Below, piece by piece: positions 8,882 to 16,075 of a stretch of DNA of 34,516 nt. The notes beneath the pieces were generated by a model. That model worked only from the letters and a program-made list of their open reading frames with translations, was not told the DNA's origin and did not search any database. Source of the stretch: an uncultured Actinomycetes bacterium (lineage in GTDB: Bacteria; Actinomycetota; Actinomycetes; Nanopelagicales; Nanopelagicaceae); assembly GCA_903854185.1 (NCBI GenBank), contig CAINVP010000018.1:1-34516 (forward strand). The letters are read 5' to 3'. How positions within the stretch are numbered: the stretch's first letter is position 1; the number at the start of each line of letters is the position of its first letter. A program made the translations under genes and the position numbers.

Positions 8882-9601
8882 ATGAACGAAGTAAAAGGTG
8901 GCGAAGAGTTGAGTACTGGTAGAAGACTTACCAGCGGTCTCACCTTCTTAGCACTTGGAATCCTCGTTGTGACTGGAGTTGGCTTTGGACTTCACCAAGC
9001 CTCTAAGTCACCTCAGAGCAAACTCTACGCAACCGTTAACGGAACGACAGATGTGCCTGGCTTTGGAACGCTTAAGCACGCCTTCATCTCTGAGTCAGTC
9101 TGGCCAGATGTTCAGACCGCAGTCGATAATGGCGCTAAGGCAGATCGTCGCCATCCCTGGCCGTTCTATGGGCCAGCCTCACACTTCGTCCTTCCTGCTC
9201 ACGCCTTAGTTACTGTCACGCTCAAGGTCTATGACGGCGGCGAGAAGTTAAACCACAATTATTTTGCAAAGGTCATCGGCACTGTCGGTAACACCATGAC
9301 AGTTGATGGCAAGGTCGTCGATGCGCTCGCTCCTGATGGCGTTCAACACACCTTTACGCTTCATGGAATTCCTACATCAACACAAGATCCACTCTTTGTA
9401 AATGTTCCACTTCCGGTTGCCGATCCCGATAACAAGCCTGGCTCCTTTCACACCGTGACCTTCTCCTTCGTTACTCAAGGAGTTGGCGAGTACGTCTGGA
9501 ACTGTGAATACCCATGCGGTGATGGCACCTATGCAAAGTTCGGCGCCGTGATGGGCGCGCAGGGATATATGAGCGGAAAGGTGAGTGTCGTTAATGTCTG
9601 A
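8882..9601 (+). CDS. Membrane-anchored CtaC-like cupredoxin with degenerate CuA site
   Basis: An exported protein with one N-terminal anchor helix (LTFLALGILVVTGVGFGL) and a cupredoxin-type beta domain. Near the C-terminus CEYPC (Cys208, Cys212) matches the C-x3-C of the CuA motif in the next gene. The downstream His and Met ligands are replaced: CtaC has C-x3-C-x3-H-x2-M, while here it is C-x3-C-x3-T216-x2-K219. A His in VQHTFTL probably matches the first CuA histidine. It therefore cannot hold a normal dinuclear CuA; it might bind one copper, relay electrons differently, or act as a thiol or structural subunit. Start: ATG 8882 has AAGG 7 nt upstream; GTG 8825 (258 residues) is open in frame but has no ribosome site. 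It overlaps ctaC by 8 nt. Confidence 0.85.
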   Translation: MNEVKGGEELSTGRRLTSGLTFLALGILVVTGVGFGLHQASKSPQSKLYATVNGTTDVPGFGTLKHAFISESVWPDVQTAVDNGAKADRRHPWPFYGPASHFVLPAHALVTVTLKVYDGGEKLNHNYFAKVIGTVGNTMTVDGKVVDALAPDGVQHTFTLHGIPTSTQDPLFVNVPLPVADPDNKPGSFHTVTFSFVTQGVGEYVWNCEYPCGDGTYAKFGAVMGAQGYMSGKVSVVNV

Positions 9602-10382
9602 TCATAACCTCGCTCCAACACCTGGGGATCGTGCGACTACCTTCTTTAAGCGGAACGATGTTCGACGAACATCCGTGATTTTTATTCTTTGGACCGCGAC
9701 CTTCACGATTCTCGGAATCTGGCTCTACCCAAAGTTTATGCCACGCATCATGAGTAAAGAGATGCTCTCAGCTGAGAATATTATGATCTGGTTTACCATC
9801 ATCTCAGCACCTATCGCTGGCATTGTTTTAGCGTTAGCAACGAACGCCTTTCTGAATATGCACCGTGGCGATACTCCTCCAGAAGAGGGACCAGCGGTTC
9901 GGACAAATGGTCCAGTCGTGGTGATTTGGACAGTTGCCTCAACCATCTTTGCGCTCGTCGCGATTGTTTGGGGAATCGTAGAACTCAATGTTCAAAGCGT
10001 CGAAGCTGCAGCTACTTCCAAGAGCGCAATGATCGTGGAAGTAACCGGTTCACAATGGTTATGGACCTTTAACTACCCTGAACAGGGAATTGAGACACAT
10101 CAGTTAAACCTGCCAATCAATCGCCCGGTTGAGTTCGATATTCGTTCAGTTGATGTCAATCACTCATTCTGGCCAGTACAGCTCGGTGTCAAGGTCGATG
10201 CGAATGCGATGGTCACAACAGTGGTTCGTACCACTCCGAATAAACTCGGTGAGATTGATGTGAAATGCGCAGAACTCTGTGGCATCTTGCACGCATACAT
10301 GGAGACAACCGGTGCCGTCATGACAGAGGCCGATTTCGATTCCTGGGTTAGCCAGGTTCAACAGTCAGGAGCGAGCGCATGA
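9594..10382 (+). CDS. ctaC: Cytochrome c oxidase subunit II
   Basis: Subunit II takes electrons from cytochrome c through CuA and passes them to haem a in subunit I. The protein has hydrophobic segments at about residues 20-40, 58-78 and 100-120, then an extracytoplasmic cupredoxin domain. All CuA ligands are present: His190 in NHSFW, then C225-AEL-C229-GIL-H233-AY-M236. The aromatic GSQWLWTFNYPE stretch lies between the last helix and the CuA domain, as is typical. No cytochrome c domain is fused, so an external electron donor is required. The start at ATG 9594 is preferred over GTG 9585 because GGTGA lies 9 nt upstream. The gene overlaps its neighbour on each side (8 nt and ATGA), forming one translation unit with the paralogue and ctaD. 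Confidence 0.95.
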   Translation: MSDHNLAPTPGDRATTFFKRNDVRRTSVIFILWTATFTILGIWLYPKFMPRIMSKEMLSAENIMIWFTIISAPIAGIVLALATNAFLNMHRGDTPPEEGPAVRTNGPVVVIWTVASTIFALVAIVWGIVELNVQSVEAAATSKSAMIVEVTGSQWLWTFNYPEQGIETHQLNLPINRPVEFDIRSVDVNHSFWPVQLGVKVDANAMVTTVVRTTPNKLGEIDVKCAELCGILHAYMETTGAVMTEADFDSWVSQVQQSGASA

Positions 10383-12262
10383 CAACGCTAGTCACAGAAC
10401 AACACGCTCGTCCCGTTCCGAATCCAAAGAAGAGCTTGATTACCAAGCTAAACATGGGAACCGGAGTAATCCTCGGCGCACTCTTTGCCGCGATTACTTA
10501 CTATCTCATTCGCCACAGTCTGCAAACCATTACCGATGGCGCCGTTGATCCACTAAATCCAAATCAGAATGACCAACTCCTCATCGCAACGATGATGGCT
10601 TGGTCTATCGGTTTTCTTATTGGAATTGGCGCCTTCATTGGGCCATTCCGGTGGTTAATTGGCAGAGACCTCACCGCCGAAGAACAGCTCTACCTTGCAG
10701 GAGATGGCCAAGGAATCAAGCGTTACTTCAAGTATTGCACTGACCACAAAGTTGTAGGTATCCAATATCTCGTCGGAGTCATGACGATGCTAGGTGTCGG
10801 TGGCACGATGGCAATGATGATCCGCACAAACCTTGCGAGCCCTGGTTCAAAATTCATCACACCTGTTGTCTACAACTCACTTGTCGGACTCCACGGAATC
10901 ACCATGATTGTTGCGATGATCATCGTTGCGACCGGTCCATTTGGTAACTACATCATGCCAATCATGATTGGTGCACGCGATATGGCCTTCCCTCGCCTCA
11001 ATGCGCTCTCTTGGTGGGTTCTCTTCACAGCGATTCCTGTTCTCTGCAGCGCCTGGTTCCTGGGTGGAATTCCCACCGGCTGGACTGCCTATGCCCCACT
11101 CAGCGTTCAAGCTGGTGCAGGTATGGATGCCTTCTTGATGACCATCATCATCTTCGCAATTTCGACAGCTGTTGCCGGTGCAAATATCACCGCAACGGTA
11201 GTGACCATGCGAGCTAAGGGTATGAAGTGGAACCGAGTACCTATCTTCGTGATCGGTTCGACCATCTCTGTCGCTCTCGCCATCCCCGCCTTCCCCACCT
11301 TCATGCTCTCCATGATCATGACCGGCATGGATAGATCCTTTAATACGACCTTCTTTGACGCCCATATGGGCGGTTCCGGCTGGCTCTATGCCCACCTCTT
11401 CTGGATCATGGGCCACCCGGAGGTCTACGTCATCCTCTTGCCGGGCGTTGCTGCGCTCATGGAGATTGCGCCAGTGTTCGTAAGAAAGCCGCTCTTCTCA
11501 TTCAACGCCGCAGTTCTTGGTTTTGCCGGTATCGCAGGACTCTCCGTGCTCGTCTGGGCACACCATATGTATATCTCTGGTTGGGCAAATAACTTGAATG
11601 GTCCATTCATGATTACAACGGAGATGATCTCGATTCCAACCGGACTGATCTTCTTAGTTCTCATCGGAACGTTATGGCGCGGAAAACCATGGATGAAGTT
11701 GCCGATGCTCTCTGTCTTCGCCTTTATCTGGAACTTCCTCATTGGCGGAATTACCGGTATCTACCTATCGGATGTGCCAGCAGATAATTACCTTCACGGT
11801 TCAATGTTTGTAACAGCACATTTCCACTTCACTCTCATGGGTGCTGCACTTACTGGTGCAATTGGTGGTTTGGCCTTCTGGTATCCAAAGATGACTGGTC
11901 GCATGCTTAATGAGCGTGCCGGCTACATCTCATTCTGGTTTGTTCAAATTGGATTTAACGTTCTCTTCTTTGGAATGTTTGTTGCTGGGGCCGAGGGTCA
12001 ACCTCGTCGCGTTGCCGATTATGCACATCAATTTGCAACCTCTAATCTGATATCTACCGCCGGCGCCTATAGCGTTGGGATTGGAATGATTGTCCTGCTC
12101 TGGGCAGTCATCCACTCATGGCGCCACGGAAAGATTGCCCCAATGAATCCTTGGGGTTCAAAGACCCTTGAGTGGACCGTTCCTTATCCAGTTCCACTCG
12201 AGAACTTTGATGAGCTTCCAGTAATCACTTCAGATCCATATGGTTACGGAAAGGGTAAGTAG
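10379..12262 (+). CDS. ctaD: Cytochrome c oxidase subunit I (A-type haem-copper oxidase) with N-terminal extension
   Basis: The catalytic subunit of the terminal oxidase, reducing O2 to water and pumping protons. Metal ligands are intact: His172 in GLHGITM (low-spin haem), HPEVY at 346-350 (CuB His plus the cross-linked Tyr350 and Glu348), His395-His396 (CuB), His481 (high-spin haem) and His483 (low-spin haem) in TAHFHF. The D-channel signature GARDMAFPRLNA is present, so this is an A-type enzyme. At 627 residues it is longer than the usual 530-580. The normal first helix begins only around residue 115 (YCTDHKVVGIQYLVG), and two extra helices lie at about 24-48 and 68-95. It overlaps ctaC by ATGA; ctaE begins 2 nt later. 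Confidence 0.96.
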   Translation: MTTLVTEQHARPVPNPKKSLITKLNMGTGVILGALFAAITYYLIRHSLQTITDGAVDPLNPNQNDQLLIATMMAWSIGFLIGIGAFIGPFRWLIGRDLTAEEQLYLAGDGQGIKRYFKYCTDHKVVGIQYLVGVMTMLGVGGTMAMMIRTNLASPGSKFITPVVYNSLVGLHGITMIVAMIIVATGPFGNYIMPIMIGARDMAFPRLNALSWWVLFTAIPVLCSAWFLGGIPTGWTAYAPLSVQAGAGMDAFLMTIIIFAISTAVAGANITATVVTMRAKGMKWNRVPIFVIGSTISVALAIPAFPTFMLSMIMTGMDRSFNTTFFDAHMGGSGWLYAHLFWIMGHPEVYVILLPGVAALMEIAPVFVRKPLFSFNAAVLGFAGIAGLSVLVWAHHMYISGWANNLNGPFMITTEMISIPTGLIFLVLIGTLWRGKPWMKLPMLSVFAFIWNFLIGGITGIYLSDVPADNYLHGSMFVTAHFHFTLMGAALTGAIGGLAFWYPKMTGRMLNERAGYISFWFVQIGFNVLFFGMFVAGAEGQPRRVADYAHQFATSNLISTAGAYSVGIGMIVLLWAVIHSWRHGKIAPMNPWGSKTLEWTVPYPVPLENFDELPVITSDPYGYGKGK

Positions 12263-12264
12263 AA

Positions 12265-12867
12265 ATGACGCATACTGATTTCCATATCCATCATGATGCA
12301 CCTGAAGTTGTGGGTCGACGTGAGCGCTTAGGTGTTCGCCTCCTGATAGTTGCAGATGGGGCATTCCTGTTTGGAATGATCTTCTCGTACTTCTACCTTC
12401 GCAATCTCAATACGAACAATGGTTGGTTCCCCCACGGGGCACATCGCTTCTCTGCCGCCTCCGGCTGGGTTGTCGCTCTGCCCTTTATTGTCGCTGCCAT
12501 CTCTCACCGAATTGGTCTGGTGCAACGCGCTCTGGCGCGCACCACAACGGTAGTAACCCTGTTGGCACTTCTTGTTGGTCTCTACCTGCAATGGCACCAG
12601 CTGGCTCATATGCCGTTCATCATTCACGATGAGGGAGGAGGCTTCTCCTTCAATGGCGGATATGCCTCAAGTTGGGTCCTCCTTGCCGGCGCAAATCTCT
12701 TCCATTACATCCTGGGTGGCTTTATCGCCCTCGGCCTAGTACTTCGCCACGGTAGAACTCAGGTGGATCCCACGCTTGAACTCTGGCGTGGCCGCACAGC
12801 AGGCTCATGGTTCACCTGGATTGCGGTTGCTGCAATCGCTTCAGCGCTGGTGACATCTATCGTTTGA
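12265..12867 (+). CDS. ctaE: Cytochrome c oxidase subunit III
   Basis: A 200-residue subunit III with about five membrane helices. The diagnostic second helix reads VADGAFLFGMIFSYFYLRN, where the usual buried Glu position carries Asp. A later GANLFHYILGGFIALGL helix and a C-terminal SWFTWIAVAAIAS helix fit the family. Subunit III stabilises subunit I and helps keep its proton uptake active. It starts 2 nt after ctaD, with an AAAGGG region upstream for ribosome binding, and is the last gene before a strong terminator. No separate ctaF/subunit IV gene follows, unlike in many actinobacterial oxidase operons. Confidence 0.93.
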   Translation: MTHTDFHIHHDAPEVVGRRERLGVRLLIVADGAFLFGMIFSYFYLRNLNTNNGWFPHGAHRFSAASGWVVALPFIVAAISHRIGLVQRALARTTTVVTLLALLVGLYLQWHQLAHMPFIIHDEGGGFSFNGGYASSWVLLAGANLFHYILGGFIALGLVLRHGRTQVDPTLELWRGRTAGSWFTWIAVAAIASALVTSIV

Positions 12868-12895
12868 TGGGGTAGACTTCAGGTAATTCAGCGGA

Positions 12896-12934
12896 AAGCC
12901 CCGACTCCTTAAAACGAGTCGGGGCTTTTTTATT
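12896..12934 (+). terminator. Rho-independent terminator after ctaE
   Basis: A perfect 12-bp stem (12896-12907 with 12916-12927, arms AAGCCCCGACTC and GAGTCGGGGCTT), an 8-nt loop, and a U-rich tail (TTT, A, TTT). It closes the oxidase operon. It also sits just after the end of the opposing SCO1 gene, but the U-tract on that strand is only three bases, so termination there would be weaker. Confidence 0.95.
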
Positions 12935-12943
12935 TCTACCGGC

Positions 12944-13744
12944 TTAGTTGGAGAGCGATAAGGCGTTGCCAGAGATGGTTGAGAGCGCCGCAAGAACCGC
13001 CGGAACGCCCCATGATGGCTCCTCTGGCTTTGCTAAATTCTTTAGACCATCTGCACTCAAAAATTTCTTCATTGCACTGGGAATCTTTCCATCCACTGTC
13101 TTAGGTGCGCCAAGGTCCAACCAGACCCAATGTAATTCTGGTGAGAGCGCGAGTACAAGATCTGCATGAACCATGTCATAGGCGCTCGTCTTTCCGGTCT
13201 GCCAATCTTTTGGCAGGCTCTTCAACTCTGCTGCCGTGAAGTTAGCTTTCGTTGCGGGGGCACCGAAAAACTTCCAGAGCGCTGAGATATTTGCTGGCGT
13301 TCCCGTTGCTAACACCCAATTCGATGAGCCGTAGAGCTTTTGGTAGGCGCGAAGACGTGTCGGTGTATCACGCAATGGATCCACAGTAATTTCCAACACC
13401 ACAATCTCAGATGAGGCCTTTGCGGCGGCTACTCGATCTGCAATCCTCTGCATATTTACAGTTGTCATTGGGCAGATCTCTTGGCATGAGGTGAGGAAGT
13501 TGGCGATAAGAACCGTCTTACCTTGCAACGATGCCAGTGTGAATTTCTCACCCTTCGCGTTCTGCAATGGCAGTTGAAGAACCGAATCCGGAATTGTGAC
13601 GTTGAGAAAAGTTCCGCCCATAGGAGCCGCCTGGGCCTGACCGGTCGGAATCTTTGGCATTGAGCCATGGCTATGCGCTATTGCTGCGGGAGAAGCAGTG
13701 AGAAGTGCAAAAGTTATGGCTAGAACGAGAGTTCGCTTACTCAT
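12944..13744 (-). CDS. SCO1/SenC/PrrC-family copper chaperone for cytochrome oxidase
   Basis: A 266-residue exported thioredoxin-fold protein that delivers copper to, or reduces, the CuA site of subunit II. A signal peptide covers about residues 1-23 (...TASPAAIA). The copper-binding pair is C87-QEI-C91 in TSCQEICPMT, and the third ligand is His193 in DMVHADL. After the signal comes a short His/Met-containing segment (HSHGSMP). A VLEITVDPLRDTPTRLRAY stretch matches the family core. Start ATG 13744 is chosen over TTG 13759 because GATAAT lies 6 nt before it (leaderless) with a TTGGTA 17 nt further up. It converges on the ctaE terminator, which matches a role in maturing the neighbouring oxidase. 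It ends in a short Ser/Leu-rich tail. Confidence 0.92.
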   Translation of the reverse strand: MSKRTLVLAITFALLTASPAAIAHSHGSMPKIPTGQAQAAPMGGTFLNVTIPDSVLQLPLQNAKGEKFTLASLQGKTVLIANFLTSCQEICPMTTVNMQRIADRVAAAKASSEIVVLEITVDPLRDTPTRLRAYQKLYGSSNWVLATGTPANISALWKFFGAPATKANFTAAELKSLPKDWQTGKTSAYDMVHADLVLALSPELHWVWLDLGAPKTVDGKIPSAMKKFLSADGLKNLAKPEEPSWGVPAVLAALSTISGNALSLSN

Positions 13745-13750
13745 AGCGCC

Positions 13751-13779
13751 ATTATCCAAGATAGACTCTCCTTTACCAA
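13751..13779 (-). promoter_or_regulatory. Promoter of the SCO1 gene (TTGGTA, 17 nt, GATAAT)
   Basis: Reading the minus strand, TTGGTA (13779-13774), a 17-nt spacer, then GATAAT (13756-13751), then 6 nt to ATG 13744. This is the best-formed promoter in the window and predicts a leaderless mRNA. Confidence 0.6.
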
Positions 13780-13782
13780 GAG

Positions 13783-13794
13783 TTCACTAGTGAA
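13783..13794. promoter_or_regulatory. 12-bp perfect palindrome between divergent genes
   Basis: TTCACTAGTGAA is its own reverse complement. It sits just upstream of the SCO1 -35 box and 13 nt before the start of the small Lys-rich ORF. That position suits an operator for a dimeric regulator, but no regulator gene is nearby and one copy was found by eye. Confidence 0.35.
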
Positions 13795-13807
13795 AGGTTG
13801 GATCATC

Positions 13808-13918
13808 ATGGCCAACAAGGAACAAAAAGGAAATGCCAATACTAAGAAAGAAGCAAAGCTCACTCTGAAAGAGAAGCGCGCTCAGAAGCAAGAGAAGAAG
13901 GCAACAAAGAATTCTTAA
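13808..13918 (+). CDS. Small Lys/Glu-rich basic protein, 36 residues
   Basis: ATG 13808 to TAA 13918 encodes a highly charged peptide beginning MANKEQKGNANTKKEAK and ending QEKKATKNS. It is rich in Lys, Glu, Gln and Asn, with no hydrophobic core, signal or Cys. GAAAGG lies about 10 nt before the ATG. Short lysine-rich proteins of this style occur in actinobacteria and may bind nucleic acid or ribosomes, but I cannot name a family. Its last codons overlap the first possible codons of the MFS transporter in another frame, so the two are coupled, or, less likely, joined by a frameshift. Confidence 0.55.
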   Translation: MANKEQKGNANTKKEAKLTLKEKRAQKQEKKATKNS

Positions 13919-15059
13919 GCGCGCCCGCATCGCGGTAGCGCTTACCTTTGGCTCCAATGGCTTCGGCTTTGGAGCCTTTGTTGCACGTCTGCCTGATTTC
14001 AAGGCCCATCTTCATATCTCAAATACCGTTTTAGGTAACGCCCTCTTCTTTCAATCCGCAGGGGTCTTAACCGCCTTATTCTTTGCGGGCAGGCTCGCTG
14101 CCAAGTACGGCAGTGCACCCGTCTCAATCTGGTCCTCTTTTGCAATTGCCTCAGCGATGCCATTAGTTGGACTCCAGCTCAATCTCATCTGGTTCTGCTT
14201 AGCCCTCTTCGCCTTTGGCTTCTCTCAGGTCACTCAGGATGTTGCGATGAATGCGCACGCCGTGACGGTGGAGGATCTGGCAAAGAAGAGATACATGGGC
14301 GGGTTTCATGCCATCTGGTCACTCGGTGCCCTCATTGGTGGTGCCATAGGCGGTCTCTTCGCCCAATATAAAATCTCACCCTTTATTCAGAGCCTAGTTA
14401 TGGCCGCAGTTGTCTTGACGATTAGTTATGTACTTCGTCCATTCTGGTTATCTGCTGATATTGATAGGCATGAGCTTCAGAAGGGTAAGCGAGTGAAGAA
14501 GCCAGGAATTTTCTGGGCGCTTGGCGTTATTGGCCTCTTTGCTTCATTTGGAGAGGGAGCAGCATCCGATTGGGGTGGCGTTCTTGCACGTAATAGTTAT
14601 CATGCTGCACCATTCCTCGCAGCGATGCCCTACATCCTCTTCTTAACAACGATGGTTGCAGGTCGGTTCTCGGGCGATTATCTAGCCGATAAATTTGGGG
14701 CTTCCCGTGTTCTCTTGTGGGGTGGAATCATTGGCGGTGGTGGCTTTATTGGCGGACTTCTCATTGGCAATATTCAATCTCTTATTGCCGCTTGGTTCTT
14801 ATTAGGAATCGGAGTTTCAACAGTGATTCCACTGATTTATTCCGCCGCTGGAAGTATTGCAATCAAACGTTACTCCGGCACGATTGCGCCGTCGAGTGCC
14901 GTTGCGTTGGTCTCCGGCATCTCGTACAGCGCATTAATCGCCGGTCCCCCATTTGTTGGATTCTTAGCCGACCACATTACGCTGCGTTGGGCGCTGATGG
15001 TTCCAGCAACGCTCGTTCTCACCTTAGCTCTCGGCTCCAGATTGGCTAGTGAGGTATAG
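13911..15059 (+). CDS. MFS transporter, YbjJ-like, with a non-standard start (probably ATT)
   Basis: A 12-helix major facilitator superfamily permease. MNAHAVTVE followed by GFHAIWSLGALIGGAIGGLFA is the YbjJ-like signature in the middle of the protein. The first helix (IAVALTFGSNGFGFGAFVARLPDF) and second helix (GNALFFQSAGVLTALFFAGRLAAKYG) are encoded from about 13926 on. The frame closes at a TGA (13866-13868) and has no ATG, GTG or TTG until ATG 14157, which would delete the first two helices. ATT 13911, with an AGAAGG about 9 nt upstream, is the best start (382 residues). A real frameshift or a base error is the alternative. The 3' end overlaps the subtilase gene by 36 bp, tail to tail. 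Substrate unknown. Confidence 0.8.
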   Translation: MLKRARIAVALTFGSNGFGFGAFVARLPDFKAHLHISNTVLGNALFFQSAGVLTALFFAGRLAAKYGSAPVSIWSSFAIASAMPLVGLQLNLIWFCLALFAFGFSQVTQDVAMNAHAVTVEDLAKKRYMGGFHAIWSLGALIGGAIGGLFAQYKISPFIQSLVMAAVVLTISYVLRPFWLSADIDRHELQKGKRVKKPGIFWALGVIGLFASFGEGAASDWGGVLARNSYHAAPFLAAMPYILFLTTMVAGRFSGDYLADKFGASRVLLWGGIIGGGGFIGGLLIGNIQSLIAAWFLLGIGVSTVIPLIYSAAGSIAIKRYSGTIAPSSAVALVSGISYSALIAGPPFVGFLADHITLRWALMVPATLVLTLALGSRLASEV

Positions 15060-15980
15060 CGAGAGATCACTTGGTACTGAGCTGATGGTGCCACTCCCTA
15101 CCGGGGCCTTAGCAGCAATCGCAATGCGTTTTATCCAATCAATCTGCCCGGTAAGGGAGAGGTGTTTCATCGATTCAATAAGTGTCCACTGAGCGCCAAA
15201 GGCGCCAGCAGATAGAGATGTACCTCCTGCTTGAACCCTTTTATTCTTCGACGAGATGACGGAAAATTCACCTAATGTGGCAAAGTCCACGCGAGAGCTG
15301 TAATTCGCATAGCGAGCAATGCGTCCGGATTTATCTGTTGCACTAATTGCAAGTACACCAGGAATACAAGCAGGATTACTCACTGCTCCAAAATTTCCAT
15401 TATTGCCGCTTGAGGCGATGACCGGGATATTAATTGCAGCGAGATCTGCAACATGGCTTTGATTCGCCACATCCGCATCACAGTTCTTGCTTGGGTTAGT
15501 CGCCATAGGTAGAACAACTGCACCAAGATTGATGTTGGTTGCATTCAGATAAAGCCAGGAGAGGGCAAGAGCGATATCATCATAATTGCAACCCTCCCAC
15601 TCAGATATGTTCTTCACCGATGAGCAGCGGACCTCAATGATGCGAACACTGGGGTTAACGCTCATCGCAGAAGAGATAACCTCTGTACCGTGCTCAAAGG
15701 TTGCGTTAGACATAGCAGATAATGGAAGGGTGGCCGCCTGCGTGCCATGCATGAAGCTCTCACCATTAGGGCAGGAGGCGTTATGCGAGAAGCAGAGTTC
15801 ATCAACAATCGCGCCACGAATCTCTGTTGCAGTTGGATCAATACCAGTATCAATAATCGCAACATTCTTCTGCGGGGCGACGAGACTTCTCTTCATGGCG
15901 GCCATCGCGATGGTCGACGATGAAGCCATCATTGCCGAAAGCGCTATCACACCAAGTAATTTCTGTATCTCTCTTTGCAT
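15024..15980 (-). CDS. Secreted subtilisin-like serine protease (S8)
   Basis: A 318-residue exported subtilase. A signal peptide covers about residues 1-28 (LLGVIALSAMMASSSTIAMA). The catalytic residues are all present: Asp44 in AIIDTGID, His97 in EHGTEVIS, oxyanion Asn193 in SSGNNG, and Ser255 in GGTSLSAG (the Pro common after the GTSMA motif is absent). Several cysteines suggest disulfides. There is no obvious inhibitor I9 pro-domain: the catalytic Asp comes only about 15 residues after the signal, so activation may not follow the classic route. ATG 15980 has TAACTT 6 nt upstream. It lies 95 nt downstream of the giant Ig-repeat gene on the same strand but has its own promoter; processing of the giant protein is a reasonable guess. 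Confidence 0.9.
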   Translation of the reverse strand: MQREIQKLLGVIALSAMMASSSTIAMAAMKRSLVAPQKNVAIIDTGIDPTATEIRGAIVDELCFSHNASCPNGESFMHGTQAATLPLSAMSNATFEHGTEVISSAMSVNPSVRIIEVRCSSVKNISEWEGCNYDDIALALSWLYLNATNINLGAVVLPMATNPSKNCDADVANQSHVADLAAINIPVIASSGNNGNFGAVSNPACIPGVLAISATDKSGRIARYANYSSRVDFATLGEFSVISSKNKRVQAGGTSLSAGAFGAQWTLIESMKHLSLTGQIDWIKRIAIAAKAPVGSGTISSVPSDLSLYLTSQSGAES

Positions 15981-15986
15981 GCAGCA

Positions 15987-16021
15987 AAGTTAGATATCGA
16001 CCCTCACGAATCCTTCACGAA
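15987..16021 (-). promoter_or_regulatory. Subtilase promoter with -10 TAACTT and an 11-bp-phased direct repeat
   Basis: TAACTT (15992-15987 on the minus strand) is 6 nt before ATG 15980. Two copies of TTCGTGA (plus strand TCACGAA at 16004-16010 and 16015-16021) are spaced 11 bp apart, one helical turn, and straddle where a -35 box would lie. No normal -35 is seen there, so an activator or alternative sigma factor is possible. Confidence 0.45.
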
Positions 16022-16075
16022 CAAGTGCTGCTGCCGTGACGTTATCTACCTAATTTCATGTGGGAATTCTGTGAA

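Noticed and set aside
10877-11416. 179-codon His/Asp/Gly-rich open frame antisense to ctaD
   Set aside because: It lies wholly inside ctaD, whose haem and copper ligands are all intact. The His-rich composition comes from reading ATG/ATC-rich membrane codons backwards.
13787-14002. 71-codon minus-strand frame across the small ORF and the transporter start
   Set aside because: It is antisense to the first MFS helix and the Lys-rich ORF; its Leu-rich stretch is a mirror of the Lys/Glu codons.
14157-15059. MFS transporter starting at ATG 14157
   Set aside because: It would remove the first two transmembrane helices, which are clearly encoded upstream in the same frame.
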